A stretch of DNA of 24,735 nucleotides from Methylaequor sp002691245 (GCA_002691245.1 NZHH01000002.1:1-24735); one strand, 5' to 3'. Positions 15,192-23,674 are shown, numbered from the stretch's first letter. Made by a program: numbers and translations. The notes: generated from the sequence alone by a model not told the origin.

Positions 15192-17330
15192 ATGGATGAT
15201 GTCAGTAAATGCCCGGTAATGCACGGTTCAGCTACCAATAACAAAGGTGTTAGCACCTCTAATAAAGATTGGTGGCCCAATCAATTAAATCTAAACATTT
15301 TACATCAACATGACAAAAGATCCAATCCAATGAGCCCTGGGTTTAGCTATAGAGATGAGTTTAAAAAACTAGATTTTAAATCACTAAAAAATGACTTAAA
15401 TGAATTGATGACAGACTCAAAAGATTGGTGGCCTGCAGATTATGGTCATTATGGCCCTTTTTTTATCAGATTAACTTGGCATGCTGCTGGTACATATCGG
15501 ACTTGGGATGGCCGAGGTGGAGGTGGAACTGGTGATCAAAGGTTTGCACCTCTGAATAGTTGGCCAGATAATGGCAATCTTGATAAGGCAAGACGCTTGT
15601 TATGGCCAATCAAACAAAAATACGGTAGCAAAATTAGCTGGGCAGATTTATTTATTTTGGCAGGCAACGTAGCGATTGAGTCGATGGGTGGTAAAACTTT
15701 CGGTTATAGTGGGGGAAGACCCGACATTTGGACTCCTCCAGAAGATATCTACTGGGGTAAGGAGAATGAATGGCTTCAAAACGATCGCTATACCGGAAAG
15801 AGAATCCTAGAGACACCTCTTGGAGCTGTTCAGATGGGATTGATTTATGTGAACCCTCAAGGACCCGACGGTAAGCCAGATCCTCTAGCTAGTGCACACG
15901 ATATTAGAGAAACATTTTCCAGAATGGCTATGAATGATGAAGAAACAGTTGCTCTTACAGCTGGAGGCCATACTTTTGGTAAAGCGCATGGAGCTGCTTC
16001 TGAAAATAATGTTGGTCCTGAGCCAGAAGGTTCGCCAATTGAGCAGATGGGTTTTGGATGGAAAAATGCACATGGATTAGGTAAAGGGGGTGATGCTATT
16101 ACAAGTGGTATAGAAGGTCCATGGACATCTAACCCCACAAAATGGGATAATGGTTACTTTGATTTATTATTTAAGTATGACTGGGAATTAGTTAAAAGTC
16201 CTGCAGGAGCCTTTCAATGGCATCCAATCAACCCCGACAAACAAGACTTGGCTCCTGACTCATCTAATCCAAATAAAATGGTTACAACAATTATGACAAC
16301 AGCCGACATGGCTATGAGAGAAGATCCCGAATATAATAAGGTGTCCAAACGCTTTCATGAAAATCCAGACTTGTTTGCAGATACTTTTGCGAGGGCTTGG
16401 TTTAAACTTTTACACAGAGATATGGGGCCTAAAACTAGGTATCTTGGTCCTGAGGTTCCAAAAGAAGACCTCATATGGCAGGACCCAATACCAGAGGGAA
16501 ATAAAGATTTCAATATTTCTAAAGCAAAAGAATTAATTAAATCCGCTGATCTAACTATTCAAGAGCTAATAGAAACAGCTTGGGCAAGTGCATCCACTTA
16601 TCGTCATACTGATATGAGGGGTGGGGCAAATGGTGCAAGAATTATGCTTTCACCCCAAAAAGATTGGGACGTCAATAAGCCAGATCAATTGAGAAAAGTT
16701 TTAAATATTTATAAGGATATCGCAAAAAAAGTTAATAGTTCGACAGCTGATATAATTGTATTAGCAGGTAATGTTGGTATAGAAAAAGCCACAGGTGTAG
16801 ATGTTCCATTCATTGCTGGAAGAGGAGACGCACTTCAAGAACAAACTGATATTGAATCCTTCTCTGTCCTTGAACCAATGGCTGATGGCTTCAGAAATTT
16901 TCAAAAAAGAGACTTTTCTGTAAGTCCAGAAGAAATGCTATTAGACAAATCACAACTAATTGGACTTACGGCTCCAGAAATGACTGTGTTAATTGGTGGT
17001 TTCAGGTCTTTGGGGATAAGCTCATCTGGTAATGAAGGTGTATTTACAAATGATATCAATACTTTAAGCAACGACTTCTTTATTGACCTCTTAGACATGA
17101 GTATAGAATGGAAACCAGCATCCAAGAACACTTATGATGGATTTAAGAGAGGTACTAGCGAGAAGGTCAAAACAGCCTCAAGAGTTGATTTAGTGTTTGG
17201 ATCTAACTCGCAGTTAAGGGCAATAGCCGAGGTGTATGCGTGCAATGACTCTAAGCAGCTATTTATTAATGATTTTATTAGTGCATGGAATAAGGTTATG
17301 AATGCAGATAGATTTGATTTAGAAAACTAG
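15192..17330 (+). CDS. katG: Catalase-peroxidase KatG
   Basis: KatG is a cytoplasmic heme enzyme that destroys hydrogen peroxide and has peroxidase activity. The 712-residue, two-domain protein has the distal heme triad Arg93, Trp96 and His97 in RLTWHAAG and the proximal His260 in GGHTFGKAHG. The family's covalent Trp-Tyr-Met adduct is complete: Trp96, Tyr219 in MGLIYVNPQGP and Met245 in SRMAMND, with the same 26-residue spacing as M. tuberculosis Tyr229/Met255. The C-terminal half is the usual degenerate second copy. Base use differs from the surroundings: 31 of 60 bases at 15841-15900 are G or C, against a background nearer 30%. This may reflect horizontal gain or high expression. A good Shine-Dalgarno sequence precedes it. 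Confidence 0.98.
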   Translation: MDDVSKCPVMHGSATNNKGVSTSNKDWWPNQLNLNILHQHDKRSNPMSPGFSYRDEFKKLDFKSLKNDLNELMTDSKDWWPADYGHYGPFFIRLTWHAAGTYRTWDGRGGGGTGDQRFAPLNSWPDNGNLDKARRLLWPIKQKYGSKISWADLFILAGNVAIESMGGKTFGYSGGRPDIWTPPEDIYWGKENEWLQNDRYTGKRILETPLGAVQMGLIYVNPQGPDGKPDPLASAHDIRETFSRMAMNDEETVALTAGGHTFGKAHGAASENNVGPEPEGSPIEQMGFGWKNAHGLGKGGDAITSGIEGPWTSNPTKWDNGYFDLLFKYDWELVKSPAGAFQWHPINPDKQDLAPDSSNPNKMVTTIMTTADMAMREDPEYNKVSKRFHENPDLFADTFARAWFKLLHRDMGPKTRYLGPEVPKEDLIWQDPIPEGNKDFNISKAKELIKSADLTIQELIETAWASASTYRHTDMRGGANGARIMLSPQKDWDVNKPDQLRKVLNIYKDIAKKVNSSTADIIVLAGNVGIEKATGVDVPFIAGRGDALQEQTDIESFSVLEPMADGFRNFQKRDFSVSPEEMLLDKSQLIGLTAPEMTVLIGGFRSLGISSSGNEGVFTNDINTLSNDFFIDLLDMSIEWKPASKNTYDGFKRGTSEKVKTASRVDLVFGSNSQLRAIAEVYACNDSKQLFINDFISAWNKVMNADRFDLEN

Positions 17331-17373
17331 TTGGATAAAGACGGCCTGTAGAATTATTTATAATTTCAACTTT

Positions 17374-17676
17374 TTATAAAACTACCTGAAAACCCTCAAA
17401 CATTGGATGCCCTAGATATATATCTTTGTGATCTCCAGCATTTTTATGAGCCGTTTTGAAAGATTCTGACTTAGTCCAATTTACGAAATGTTCTTCTGAT
17501 TTCCAGGTGCTGTGAGAGGCATAAATCGTAAAGTCATTGTCTTCTTTTCCTTTTATTAAATTAAAGTTTATAAACCCTTCTACATCATCTAGAGTTGAGT
17601 CTCTGTTTTTCCATATGCTTTCGAAGATACGTTCTTTTCCTTTTACAATTTGGAATCTATTCATAGCTATGTACAT
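17374..17676 (-). CDS. IsdG-type heme-degrading monooxygenase (antibiotic biosynthesis monooxygenase fold)
   Basis: Proteins of this fold either modify aromatic compounds or, in the IsdG group, break the heme ring and release iron. This 100-residue protein has the three residues known to be needed in IsdG: Asn6 (MNRF), Trp67 (FVNW) and His77 (TAHK), at almost the same positions as in S. aureus IsdG (7, 67, 77). It also shares the surrounding WKSEEHFVNWTKSESFKTAHK pattern, so heme breakdown is the best call. The ATG at 17676 has AAGGAG within seven to eight bases upstream. A second ATG four codons in is less likely. It converges on katG, a heme enzyme, across 43 bases. No heme uptake genes are visible here. 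Confidence 0.8.
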   Translation of the reverse strand: MYIAMNRFQIVKGKERIFESIWKNRDSTLDDVEGFINFNLIKGKEDNDFTIYASHSTWKSEEHFVNWTKSESFKTAHKNAGDHKDIYLGHPMFEGFQVVL

Positions 17677-17859
17677 TTATATTTCTCCTTAAAAATAAAT
17701 TGTATGTTATTTCTTTTTTTTCAATGATAGATTTATAAATAGCAAACAAGTTACTATTCATTAAATAAATAAATAGAGTTCAATTAATAAATTTTACTTA
17801 TAATAGCAATGCTTGTATTACTTATAATTAAATTAATACCTTTATAAGATGGAGAATAT
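17677..17859. promoter_or_regulatory. Divergent intergenic region with tandem TTACTTATAAT repeats
   Basis: This 183-base gap lies between the IsdG-like gene and the small exported protein gene. TTACTTATAAT occurs twice in direct orientation (17794-17804 and 17818-17828), 24 bases apart, with AGCAATGCT between them. Each copy contains a TATAAT that could be a -10. No clear -35 is seen at normal spacing. GGAG (17851-17854) serves the gene at 17860. Confidence 0.35.
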
Positions 17860-18114
17860 ATGAAAAAAATTATCTTTTTTTGTTTGATAGTTTCTTGTTT
17901 GAGCTCTCATACCTTTTCAAATGAAAAAAATACAAAATCAAACATAGAATTCGTTTATAATAATCTTTTGTCTAGATATGATTGCATAATTGGTCCAAAT
18001 ATCAATAACCCTGAGTGGGTATGTAATATAGATGCACCAAAAGGGTGGGCAAAATTTTATGGTGAAAAATTAAAAAATATTAGGAAGAATAGAAAGAGAT
18101 ATGCAGTTAAATAA
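17860..18114 (+). CDS. Unknown small exported protein
   Basis: This 84-residue protein is unrecognised. It begins with a typical export signal: MKK, a hydrophobic stretch to about residue 14, and a likely signal peptidase site after Ser20 (HTFS/NE). Alternatively, Cys13 in IVSC could serve as a weak lipobox. The mature part has two cysteines, Cys42 and Cys55, which could form one disulfide in the periplasm, and a very basic C-terminus. GGAG lies five bases before the ATG. It converges on the molybdopterin oxidoreductase gene with seven bases between the two stops. Confidence 0.7.
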   Translation: MKKIIFFCLIVSCLSSHTFSNEKNTKSNIEFVYNNLLSRYDCIIGPNINNPEWVCNIDAPKGWAKFYGEKLKNIRKNRKRYAVK

Positions 18115-18121
18115 CATATCT

Positions 18122-20245
18122 CTAAATTTTTTCTACTTCAACTAAGTTGTCTGAAAAAGTAGGGGCATTACCCATGTCTGCTAAATTTGCTGAACTTATA
18201 CTGTTCACAGTACCTTCATTATGTTGTCTCCAGTAACCAAGCGTTGAAACAACTATACCTTGAGACACATCATTTGTTATTTTGGCAATACCTTCATAAC
18301 TACCTCTATCATTAAAGACTTTAACATTATCCCCAGTTTTAATGCCTCTACTTTTTGAATCAATTAGATTTATAAGAACAAATTGATCACCTTGAACTCT
18401 TTGTTTATCATCCATATTAGCATAGCAGGAATTTAAAAAAGCGTGGCTCTTTGGAGAAATTATATTTAAAGGATATTTTTTTGCTAATTTAGGGTTAGTT
18501 TCTTTTGATTCAAAAGGAGGAACATAGTCTGGAAGTGGAGGTAAATCTTGTCCTGGTTGATAATCATCATACATTTGTCTAAATGGTCCAGCCACAAAAT
18601 TCTTAGCATCTTTTAAAAGGAACTCACATTTTCCTGATTCAGTAGGGAAATTTCCGTTTTTATGGGGTGCTCTTGTGTCTTTACATCCAACATTTAATCT
18701 AGCAAATCCATTTTCTTTTAATTTTTGAAGGGATATTCCTTCACATGCCGGAGACTCCCAATCAACATAATTTTCCAAACACTCATTATCACTCCATGAA
18801 AATTGTTCTTGTTTTATTCCCATTTTATTTGCAAGACGTCTGAAAATTTCATAATTTGGAATTGCTTCTCCAGGTGCATCAACACATTTTTCATTATAAG
18901 TTAAATATAAATGCCCCCATGATAAAATCATATCCTCATGTTCAGCTCCCATTGTAGCTGGAAGTAAAATATCTGCATATGAAGCTGTATCCGATATAAA
19001 GTGTTCAGCCGAAACTAAAAATAAGTCTTCCCTTTTTAATCCTTTGATTATTTTTTCAGTTTCTGCAGCTTGAGTTACTGGATTAGCATTCCAACACATC
19101 ATTGACATAATAGGCTTGTCTTTTTCAATATTTTCTCCTAATAAAGCTCTGCCTATTTGAAGTGCATTTACTACTCTTGTTCCTTTTGGAATAAGATCTG
19201 GTCTGCATATTACATCAAATTTGTATGGATGTTCCCAAACCGGAAATTGAGTTATTCCTCCACCTACATATTTCCAAGAACCCGTTAGGGCTGGAATACA
19301 AGTAACTGCTCTTATTGTTTGCCCCCCTCCATGATGTCTTTCTAATGCTACACCTATTCTAATTCCAACAGGTTGTGTTGTAGCAATTTCATGAGCTAGG
19401 GTTTTTATGTCTTTTTCATCAATTCCAGTAATTTTTGATGCCCACATGGGATCTTTATTTTTTACGTGTTCTTTTAGTTCTTCAAATCCGTTGGTAAAGT
19501 TACTAACGTAATCTTTATCAACTAAATTATTTTGTATTATGTAGTTTATTAAACTTACTGCGAGTGCACCATCAGTTCCAGGTTTTGGTTCAATATGCCA
19601 ATCTGCTTGCTTAGCTGTTCTAGATTTATATGAATCTATAACAACAACCTTCGCACCTGATTTTCTAGCTTTTTGAACTATAGCCCAGTGATGAAGATTT
19701 GTACTAACACTATTACATGCCCAGATAACAATATATTTACTGTGAATATAGCTTTCAGGGTCTAGGCCTGCAGTAGGGCCTATAGTTGTCAACCAAGCCG
19801 TGCATGAACCTTCACCACAAAAAGTTCTCTCACAAACTGTAGCACCTAATGCATTGAAAAATGAGTCACCACCATTTAATCCATGGACTAGGCCTTGATT
19901 GCCAAGATAACTGTACGGAATGATGCTCTGAGGACCATATTCGTTAATTAAGGATTTCCATTTGGTTGTAATTGTTTCAATTGCTTCATCCCAACTAATT
20001 CTTTGAAATTTATTGCTGCCTTTTTTACCAATCCTTTTTTGGGGATATAATAATCTATCAGAATGATAGTGCCTTTTTTCATAGTCTTTGAGCTTTACGC
20101 ACAATACACCGTCTGTCATTGGGTGTTCAGGATTACCTTTTACAGAAATAAGCTTGTTGTTCTCTACCTCATAGATCATTGCACATGTATCGGGGCAATC
20201 ATGAGGACATCCACCGTAATGTTTTTTTACAGAATAATCATCCAT
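18122..20245 (-). CDS. Molybdopterin-dependent oxidoreductase with N-terminal [4Fe-4S] site
   Basis: This is a 707-residue enzyme of the DMSO reductase/formate dehydrogenase superfamily that would carry a bis-molybdopterin guanine dinucleotide cofactor and one iron-sulfur cluster. The cluster ligands are Cys13, Cys17, Cys21 (CPHDCPDTC) and Cys49 (VLCVK), the spacing usual for the CPxDCPDTC subgroup. A typical cofactor-binding C-terminal domain begins near residue 590 (PLNIISPKSHAFLNS). There is no twin-arginine signal, so it is cytoplasmic. The substrate is not known; annotated relatives are often called dehydrogenases or reductases without evidence. No electron-transfer subunit or cofactor-synthesis gene lies next to it. 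GGAG lies six bases before the ATG. The M32 peptidase gene, upstream on the same strand, ends 72 bases away. Confidence 0.9.
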   Translation of the reverse strand: MDDYSVKKHYGGCPHDCPDTCAMIYEVENNKLISVKGNPEHPMTDGVLCVKLKDYEKRHYHSDRLLYPQKRIGKKGSNKFQRISWDEAIETITTKWKSLINEYGPQSIIPYSYLGNQGLVHGLNGGDSFFNALGATVCERTFCGEGSCTAWLTTIGPTAGLDPESYIHSKYIVIWACNSVSTNLHHWAIVQKARKSGAKVVVIDSYKSRTAKQADWHIEPKPGTDGALAVSLINYIIQNNLVDKDYVSNFTNGFEELKEHVKNKDPMWASKITGIDEKDIKTLAHEIATTQPVGIRIGVALERHHGGGQTIRAVTCIPALTGSWKYVGGGITQFPVWEHPYKFDVICRPDLIPKGTRVVNALQIGRALLGENIEKDKPIMSMMCWNANPVTQAAETEKIIKGLKREDLFLVSAEHFISDTASYADILLPATMGAEHEDMILSWGHLYLTYNEKCVDAPGEAIPNYEIFRRLANKMGIKQEQFSWSDNECLENYVDWESPACEGISLQKLKENGFARLNVGCKDTRAPHKNGNFPTESGKCEFLLKDAKNFVAGPFRQMYDDYQPGQDLPPLPDYVPPFESKETNPKLAKKYPLNIISPKSHAFLNSCYANMDDKQRVQGDQFVLINLIDSKSRGIKTGDNVKVFNDRGSYEGIAKITNDVSQGIVVSTLGYWRQHNEGTVNSISSANLADMGNAPTFSDNLVEVEKI

Positions 20246-20317
20246 TTAAAACTCCACATAAATTAAGACTAAACTATTTATTTGAAAATAGGAATAAAAA
20301 AATTATTTTTGATGGTT

Positions 20318-21808
20318 TTAGAAGTTTCCTTTTACAAATCTATTGATTATGTGGTTTTTAAAATATTTTAAATTTAATATTTCTTTCGTTGATGTCGAAA
20401 GTAATTCGTTAATTTTACTTTCGTTACCTTTTTGGTGAATATTTATTCTTAACCATCCAATAATTGGTTGAAAATCACCATTTTCAAGCATAGTATTTAA
20501 ATCTGGAAATTGATTTTTTATTTCGTTTAAAAGTTGAGCAGCAATAAATGCTCCCACACTATAGGTAGGGAAATATCCAAAGTCTCCTCCAAACCAATGG
20601 ATATCCTGTAAACATCCATTTGTATCACAATCCACTTTCATTCCAAAAATTTTCAAAAATTCGTCATTCCACAAATCGGGGAGATAGACTTCATTTATAT
20701 TTTCATTTATTATTTTATATTCAATATTAAATCTATGAATGATATGAAGGGGATAAGTTACTTCGTCAGCGTCAACTCTAATAAAACTTTTTTTTACTCT
20801 GTTTCTACTTTTAAAAATTTTTTGAGAAGTCCATTCTTTTGATACTTTACCAAGTTTTTCTTGTAAAACCTTTTCAAGATATTTGCTAACTGGTAATGAT
20901 TTAATAATCTGTTTTTCTATAAACAGTGATTGACTCTCATGTAATGACATCCCGGCTGCTGAACCAATAGGTTGATGAGCCCAGTTACTTGGAAGTCCTT
21001 GCTCGTAAAGTGCATGTCCAGTTTCATGCATAAGTGCATCAAAGCATGAAAAAGCATCATTTTCGTCAAATCTTGTCGTTATTCTTACATCATCTGTACT
21101 TCCACCGCAAAAAGGGTGCATGCTTTTGTCAATTCTTCCTTTTGAAAAGTCAAATCCAAGTTTTTTCATAAATACTTTAGATAGGTTGAATTGTTCTTCC
21201 TCCGACAGTTTTTTATTTGCGTCTAAAAGATTAGTTTCATTTTTTTGATTTTTTTCTATGATTGGAAGTTTCAAATTAATAAATTTCTCGATATGATTGA
21301 ATAGTTTTTTTAATTTTTTAGAATTAAGTGATCTATCATACTTTAGTAGTAAACAATCATATTTAGATAGCTGTTTTTTTTGTGAAAGAATTTCTGATTC
21401 TTCTTTAATTAATTTCATAAGTTTATTAAAAGAATCTTTAACAATTGTGAAGTCCGACTTTTCTTTGGCTTCTCTCCAAAGCCCCTCGCATTCGATTGAT
21501 AAACTCGTTTTTTTTTGAATTCTATCGAACGATATTGTTTCAAAATATTCAAATTTATCTTTCATTAATTCTACATTTATTCTGTCTTTGTGATAAAGTT
21601 TTAGCTCTTCAATTCTATTAAATAAATCATTTTTTTTTATTTCGTTAAAAATTTTCTTTTTATAATCGTATAAAACTTTAATCTGCTTTTTTCTTTGATT
21701 TCTTGATTTAGCAGGCATATAAGTTGCCATATCCCAACTTAAAATTCCATTTATATCATTAAGAAGACTTTGCTCCTCGAAAAGATTTTTTAGCTTTGAA
21801 TAAGTCAT
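20318..21808 (-). CDS. M32 family metallocarboxypeptidase (carboxypeptidase Taq type)
   Basis: M32 carboxypeptidases remove single residues from peptide C-termini in the cytoplasm. The 496 residues are the usual size. The zinc motif HETGH is at 261-265 and the third ligand Glu291 is in the SLHESQS block. The family's HPF (231-233) and DVRITTR (240-246) blocks are also intact. The protein is otherwise mostly helical, as expected. The ATG at 21808 is one base after the stop of a possible 60-codon frame, so the two may be coupled; no Shine-Dalgarno sequence is visible. It reads towards the molybdopterin enzyme gene and the two may share a transcript. Confidence 0.95.
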   Translation of the reverse strand: MTYSKLKNLFEEQSLLNDINGILSWDMATYMPAKSRNQRKKQIKVLYDYKKKIFNEIKKNDLFNRIEELKLYHKDRINVELMKDKFEYFETISFDRIQKKTSLSIECEGLWREAKEKSDFTIVKDSFNKLMKLIKEESEILSQKKQLSKYDCLLLKYDRSLNSKKLKKLFNHIEKFINLKLPIIEKNQKNETNLLDANKKLSEEEQFNLSKVFMKKLGFDFSKGRIDKSMHPFCGGSTDDVRITTRFDENDAFSCFDALMHETGHALYEQGLPSNWAHQPIGSAAGMSLHESQSLFIEKQIIKSLPVSKYLEKVLQEKLGKVSKEWTSQKIFKSRNRVKKSFIRVDADEVTYPLHIIHRFNIEYKIINENINEVYLPDLWNDEFLKIFGMKVDCDTNGCLQDIHWFGGDFGYFPTYSVGAFIAAQLLNEIKNQFPDLNTMLENGDFQPIIGWLRINIHQKGNESKINELLSTSTKEILNLKYFKNHIINRFVKGNF

Positions 21809-21809
21809 A

Positions 21810-21992
21810 TTAATAACAAATATATGGGTTTCTATGGGAGCATTCTAGAATATTGTGTTGATAATGATTAAGTCGATTGTATTTAGAGAATTTATTTTCT
21901 CTGTTAAGTAACATTTTGTTTTCTGCAATATCAATTATGTTTAAATACCAAAACATGAATTCTATATTATCTATTTCGTCATTTTTTAACAT
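21810..21992 (-). CDS. Possible small protein upstream of the M32 peptidase
   Basis: A 60-codon frame whose TAA lies one base before the M32 start. The protein is unrecognised. It has one hydrophobic stretch around residues 10-23 (NIEFMFWYLNIIDI), is rich in Asn, Tyr and His towards the end, and has two cysteines. There is no Shine-Dalgarno sequence. The tight spacing favours a real gene or a leader frame coupled to the peptidase gene; in DNA this AT-rich it could also be chance. Confidence 0.35.
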   Translation of the reverse strand: MLKNDEIDNIEFMFWYLNIIDIAENKMLLNRENKFSKYNRLNHYQHNILECSHRNPYICY

Positions 21993-22013
21993 TGTTTCAA
22001 GTTTTTAAATAAT

Positions 22014-22163
22014 TTATACAAATCTATTATTTTTTAATTCACAATTAAGTTCACCAATACAAATATTCTTTATTTGCATAAAACAACAAGACGCAATTTG
22101 TTCAAATTTTGAAAATGATTTTTCGCAATCAAAAAAATATTGATATGTTGGTTTTGTGCTCAT
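22014..22163 (-). CDS. Possible 49-residue cysteine-rich protein
   Basis: A 49-codon frame on the minus strand that starts with ATG at 22163 and ends 21 bases before the next small frame. The protein is unrecognised but does not look like random AT-rich translation. It has five cysteines (13, 26, 27, 35 and 41), aromatic pairs, and only moderate lysine. There is no signal peptide and no visible Shine-Dalgarno sequence. It would be the first of a small series ending in the M32 peptidase. It could bind a metal or be redox-active, but that rests only on the cysteines. Confidence 0.4.
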   Translation of the reverse strand: MSTKPTYQYFFDCEKSFSKFEQIASCCFMQIKNICIGELNCELKNNRFV

Positions 22164-22352
22164 AAGATAAGTAAGTAAAATATGTAATCAGATAATTAAA
22201 TATAATGAATTCATTTTTGATATAATTGGTAATTTTATTTATTAAAAGATTTTTTTTGATATTAATACTCAAATATTTACATTTAATTAATTAGATTATT
22301 ATTTTGAAATTTTTTTTTTAAACTTCACTTCTTTTTTATTTACATAAAAAAA
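22164..22352. promoter_or_regulatory. Divergent AT-rich intergenic region
   Basis: This 189-base gap lies between two small genes reading outward. It is very AT-rich and contains two TATAAT sequences (22201-22206 and 22221-22226) and a perfect 12-base palindrome, AATGAATTCATT (22204-22215). None is placed well enough to name a promoter. No RNA gene or hairpin terminator was recognised. Confidence 0.3.
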
Positions 22353-22610
22353 ATGAAAATTATAAATCTTTACATAACAATATTTTTAGTCAGCTTTAAT
22401 TTTCAATTTAAAGCATTGTCATCAGACAAAAATAAAAATGAGATAGATCAAATTTACGATGAGAAAAATTATGCAGGTCCAATGGGTATGGGTTTAGTAA
22501 AATCATTTAAAACCAAAGTTAAAATTATATGTCATTATAATACTGTAAATGGTTATGAAAAATTGGTTTTAGATAATACTCAAAATTGCCCAAAAAACAT
22601 CTCAGAATAA
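22353..22610 (+). CDS. Unknown small exported protein
   Basis: This 85-residue protein is unrecognised. The N-terminus MKIINLYITIFLVSFNFQF is a clear export signal, with a likely cut after Ser23 (KALS/SD). The mature chain of about 62 residues has two cysteines, Cys60 and Cys79, which could form a disulfide, and a glycine/methionine patch AGPMGMG at 41-47. The general build resembles the other small exported protein at 17860, but I see no sequence similarity between them. There is no Shine-Dalgarno sequence; the ATG follows a run of A. It converges with the next gene, with two bases between the stops. Confidence 0.65.
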   Translation: MKIINLYITIFLVSFNFQFKALSSDKNKNEIDQIYDEKNYAGPMGMGLVKSFKTKVKIICHYNTVNGYEKLVLDNTQNCPKNISE

Positions 22611-22612
22611 AT

Positions 22613-23137
22613 TTATTTTATTTTATTTGTGATTTTTTTTGCCTCTTCAGATAATAACCAATTAAGTGCTCCATTTTTAGTAATTTCTTGAATAAACCTT
22701 TCCACTATATCCGTTTCTATGGCCCCTAACTTTAACCAGAAATCATTGTGTTTTTCTCCAATTATAATAATATTGTTATTTATTCCAATCATTTTTTTTT
22801 TCTGAAGAACATGAAGTTTTCTTCTTGTAGTTTCTAATGGAATAGAAGTAACTCTTGAAATACTACTAACCGTTAATTTATTTTTTTTATTTATAATTTT
22901 TTTTGAATAATCTGAACCAGCTAATAAAAATAATTCGTTCCATGACTTTTTATTTAATTTTTCTTTATCCTTTTTTTTATTGTAAATAAAATGGCTGTTA
23001 ATGACTTGCATTATTATGTAGCTTTCATAATCCTTATAATGTAACTCTCTAATTTTTCTAAAGTGCTCAATTAAAAACATTTCCCAACTATAAGCCATAT
23101 TCTCAAAAGATTTATTCATAACAAGATAATAACCCAT
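22613..23137 (-). CDS. Putative winged-helix DNA-binding protein
   Basis: This 174-residue protein belongs to no family I can name, but residues about 85-120 read as a helix-turn-helix followed by a wing: KLTVSSISRVTSIPLETTRRKL, then HVLQKKKMI and a beta hairpin INNNIIII. This pattern is common in MarR/GntR-like regulators, so a transcription regulator is likely. The N-terminal 80 residues are helical and aromatic-rich and may sense a ligand or form the dimer. The frame opens at ATG 23137; ATG 23119 (residue 7) is an alternative, and neither has a Shine-Dalgarno sequence. It is divergent from the zinc-ribbon gene across 78 bases and could regulate it. Confidence 0.6.
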   Translation of the reverse strand: MGYYLVMNKSFENMAYSWEMFLIEHFRKIRELHYKDYESYIIMQVINSHFIYNKKKDKEKLNKKSWNELFLLAGSDYSKKIINKKNKLTVSSISRVTSIPLETTRRKLHVLQKKKMIGINNNIIIIGEKHNDFWLKLGAIETDIVERFIQEITKNGALNWLLSEEAKKITNKIK

Positions 23138-23215
23138 TTTGGGGGAGGTGAGTATTTTTATTGTAATTTATGATGATACTATATTTCTAACTTTAATTAT
23201 CTGTAGGGTTTAGTA

Positions 23216-23659
23216 ATGATTTTTGATAAATGTATTATCTGTAATGCTAAAAATATAAGATTTTTTAAAAATTATAAAAAAAATATGATATTAAACCTAG
23301 ATAACAATCTTGACAGGTTTTATCTTAATTTAATACTACAGAATGATGATTTAGAGATTGTTGATGTTTATAAATGTAAAAGATGCCAACAAAAAAATAT
23401 AAAAATTATTCATAAATCTACGGGTAAAAATGAGCAATTATGGTGGGAGTATTATTCAAATTTAAAATTAATTGAAAAAGAAGTTGATGACATCAAAAAC
23501 AAAATACATAATTTAGATTATAACGATAAGGAAAATGATGCTGTTAAAAAAAAAAGACAACTATTACTTCAGGAGTGTGAAATTCAAAAATTAAGAAAAG
23601 ATAATTTGAAATATACAATGATGGCGAGTTTATCAATAAAGCTTCAAACGGTATTATAA
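23216..23659 (+). CDS. Unknown zinc-ribbon and coiled-coil protein
   Basis: This 147-residue protein is not recognised as a named family. Two CxxC pairs, Cys6/Cys9 (CIIC) and Cys54/Cys57 (CKRC), form a likely zinc ribbon, which usually mediates nucleic-acid or protein contact. Residues about 72-135 are charged and look like a coiled coil. There is no signal peptide or membrane span. AGGG, about seven bases before the ATG at 23216, is a usable ribosome-binding site. The YdjM-type hydrolase starts 15 bases after its stop, so the two are probably one operon. Confidence 0.65.
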   Translation: MIFDKCIICNAKNIRFFKNYKKNMILNLDNNLDRFYLNLILQNDDLEIVDVYKCKRCQQKNIKIIHKSTGKNEQLWWEYYSNLKLIEKEVDDIKNKIHNLDYNDKENDAVKKKRQLLLQECEIQKLRKDNLKYTMMASLSIKLQTVL

Positions 23660-23674
23660 GTTGTATTTTTTAAA

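Noticed and set aside
15857..16138. Open frame of 93 codons antisense to katG
   Set aside because: It is a by-product of the more GC-rich katG codons; a second frame overlaps it on the same strand, and it has no start signals or family features.
20063..20266. Open frame of 67 codons antisense to the molybdopterin oxidoreductase start
   Set aside because: It lies over the conserved cysteine region of a clear gene and has no supporting features.
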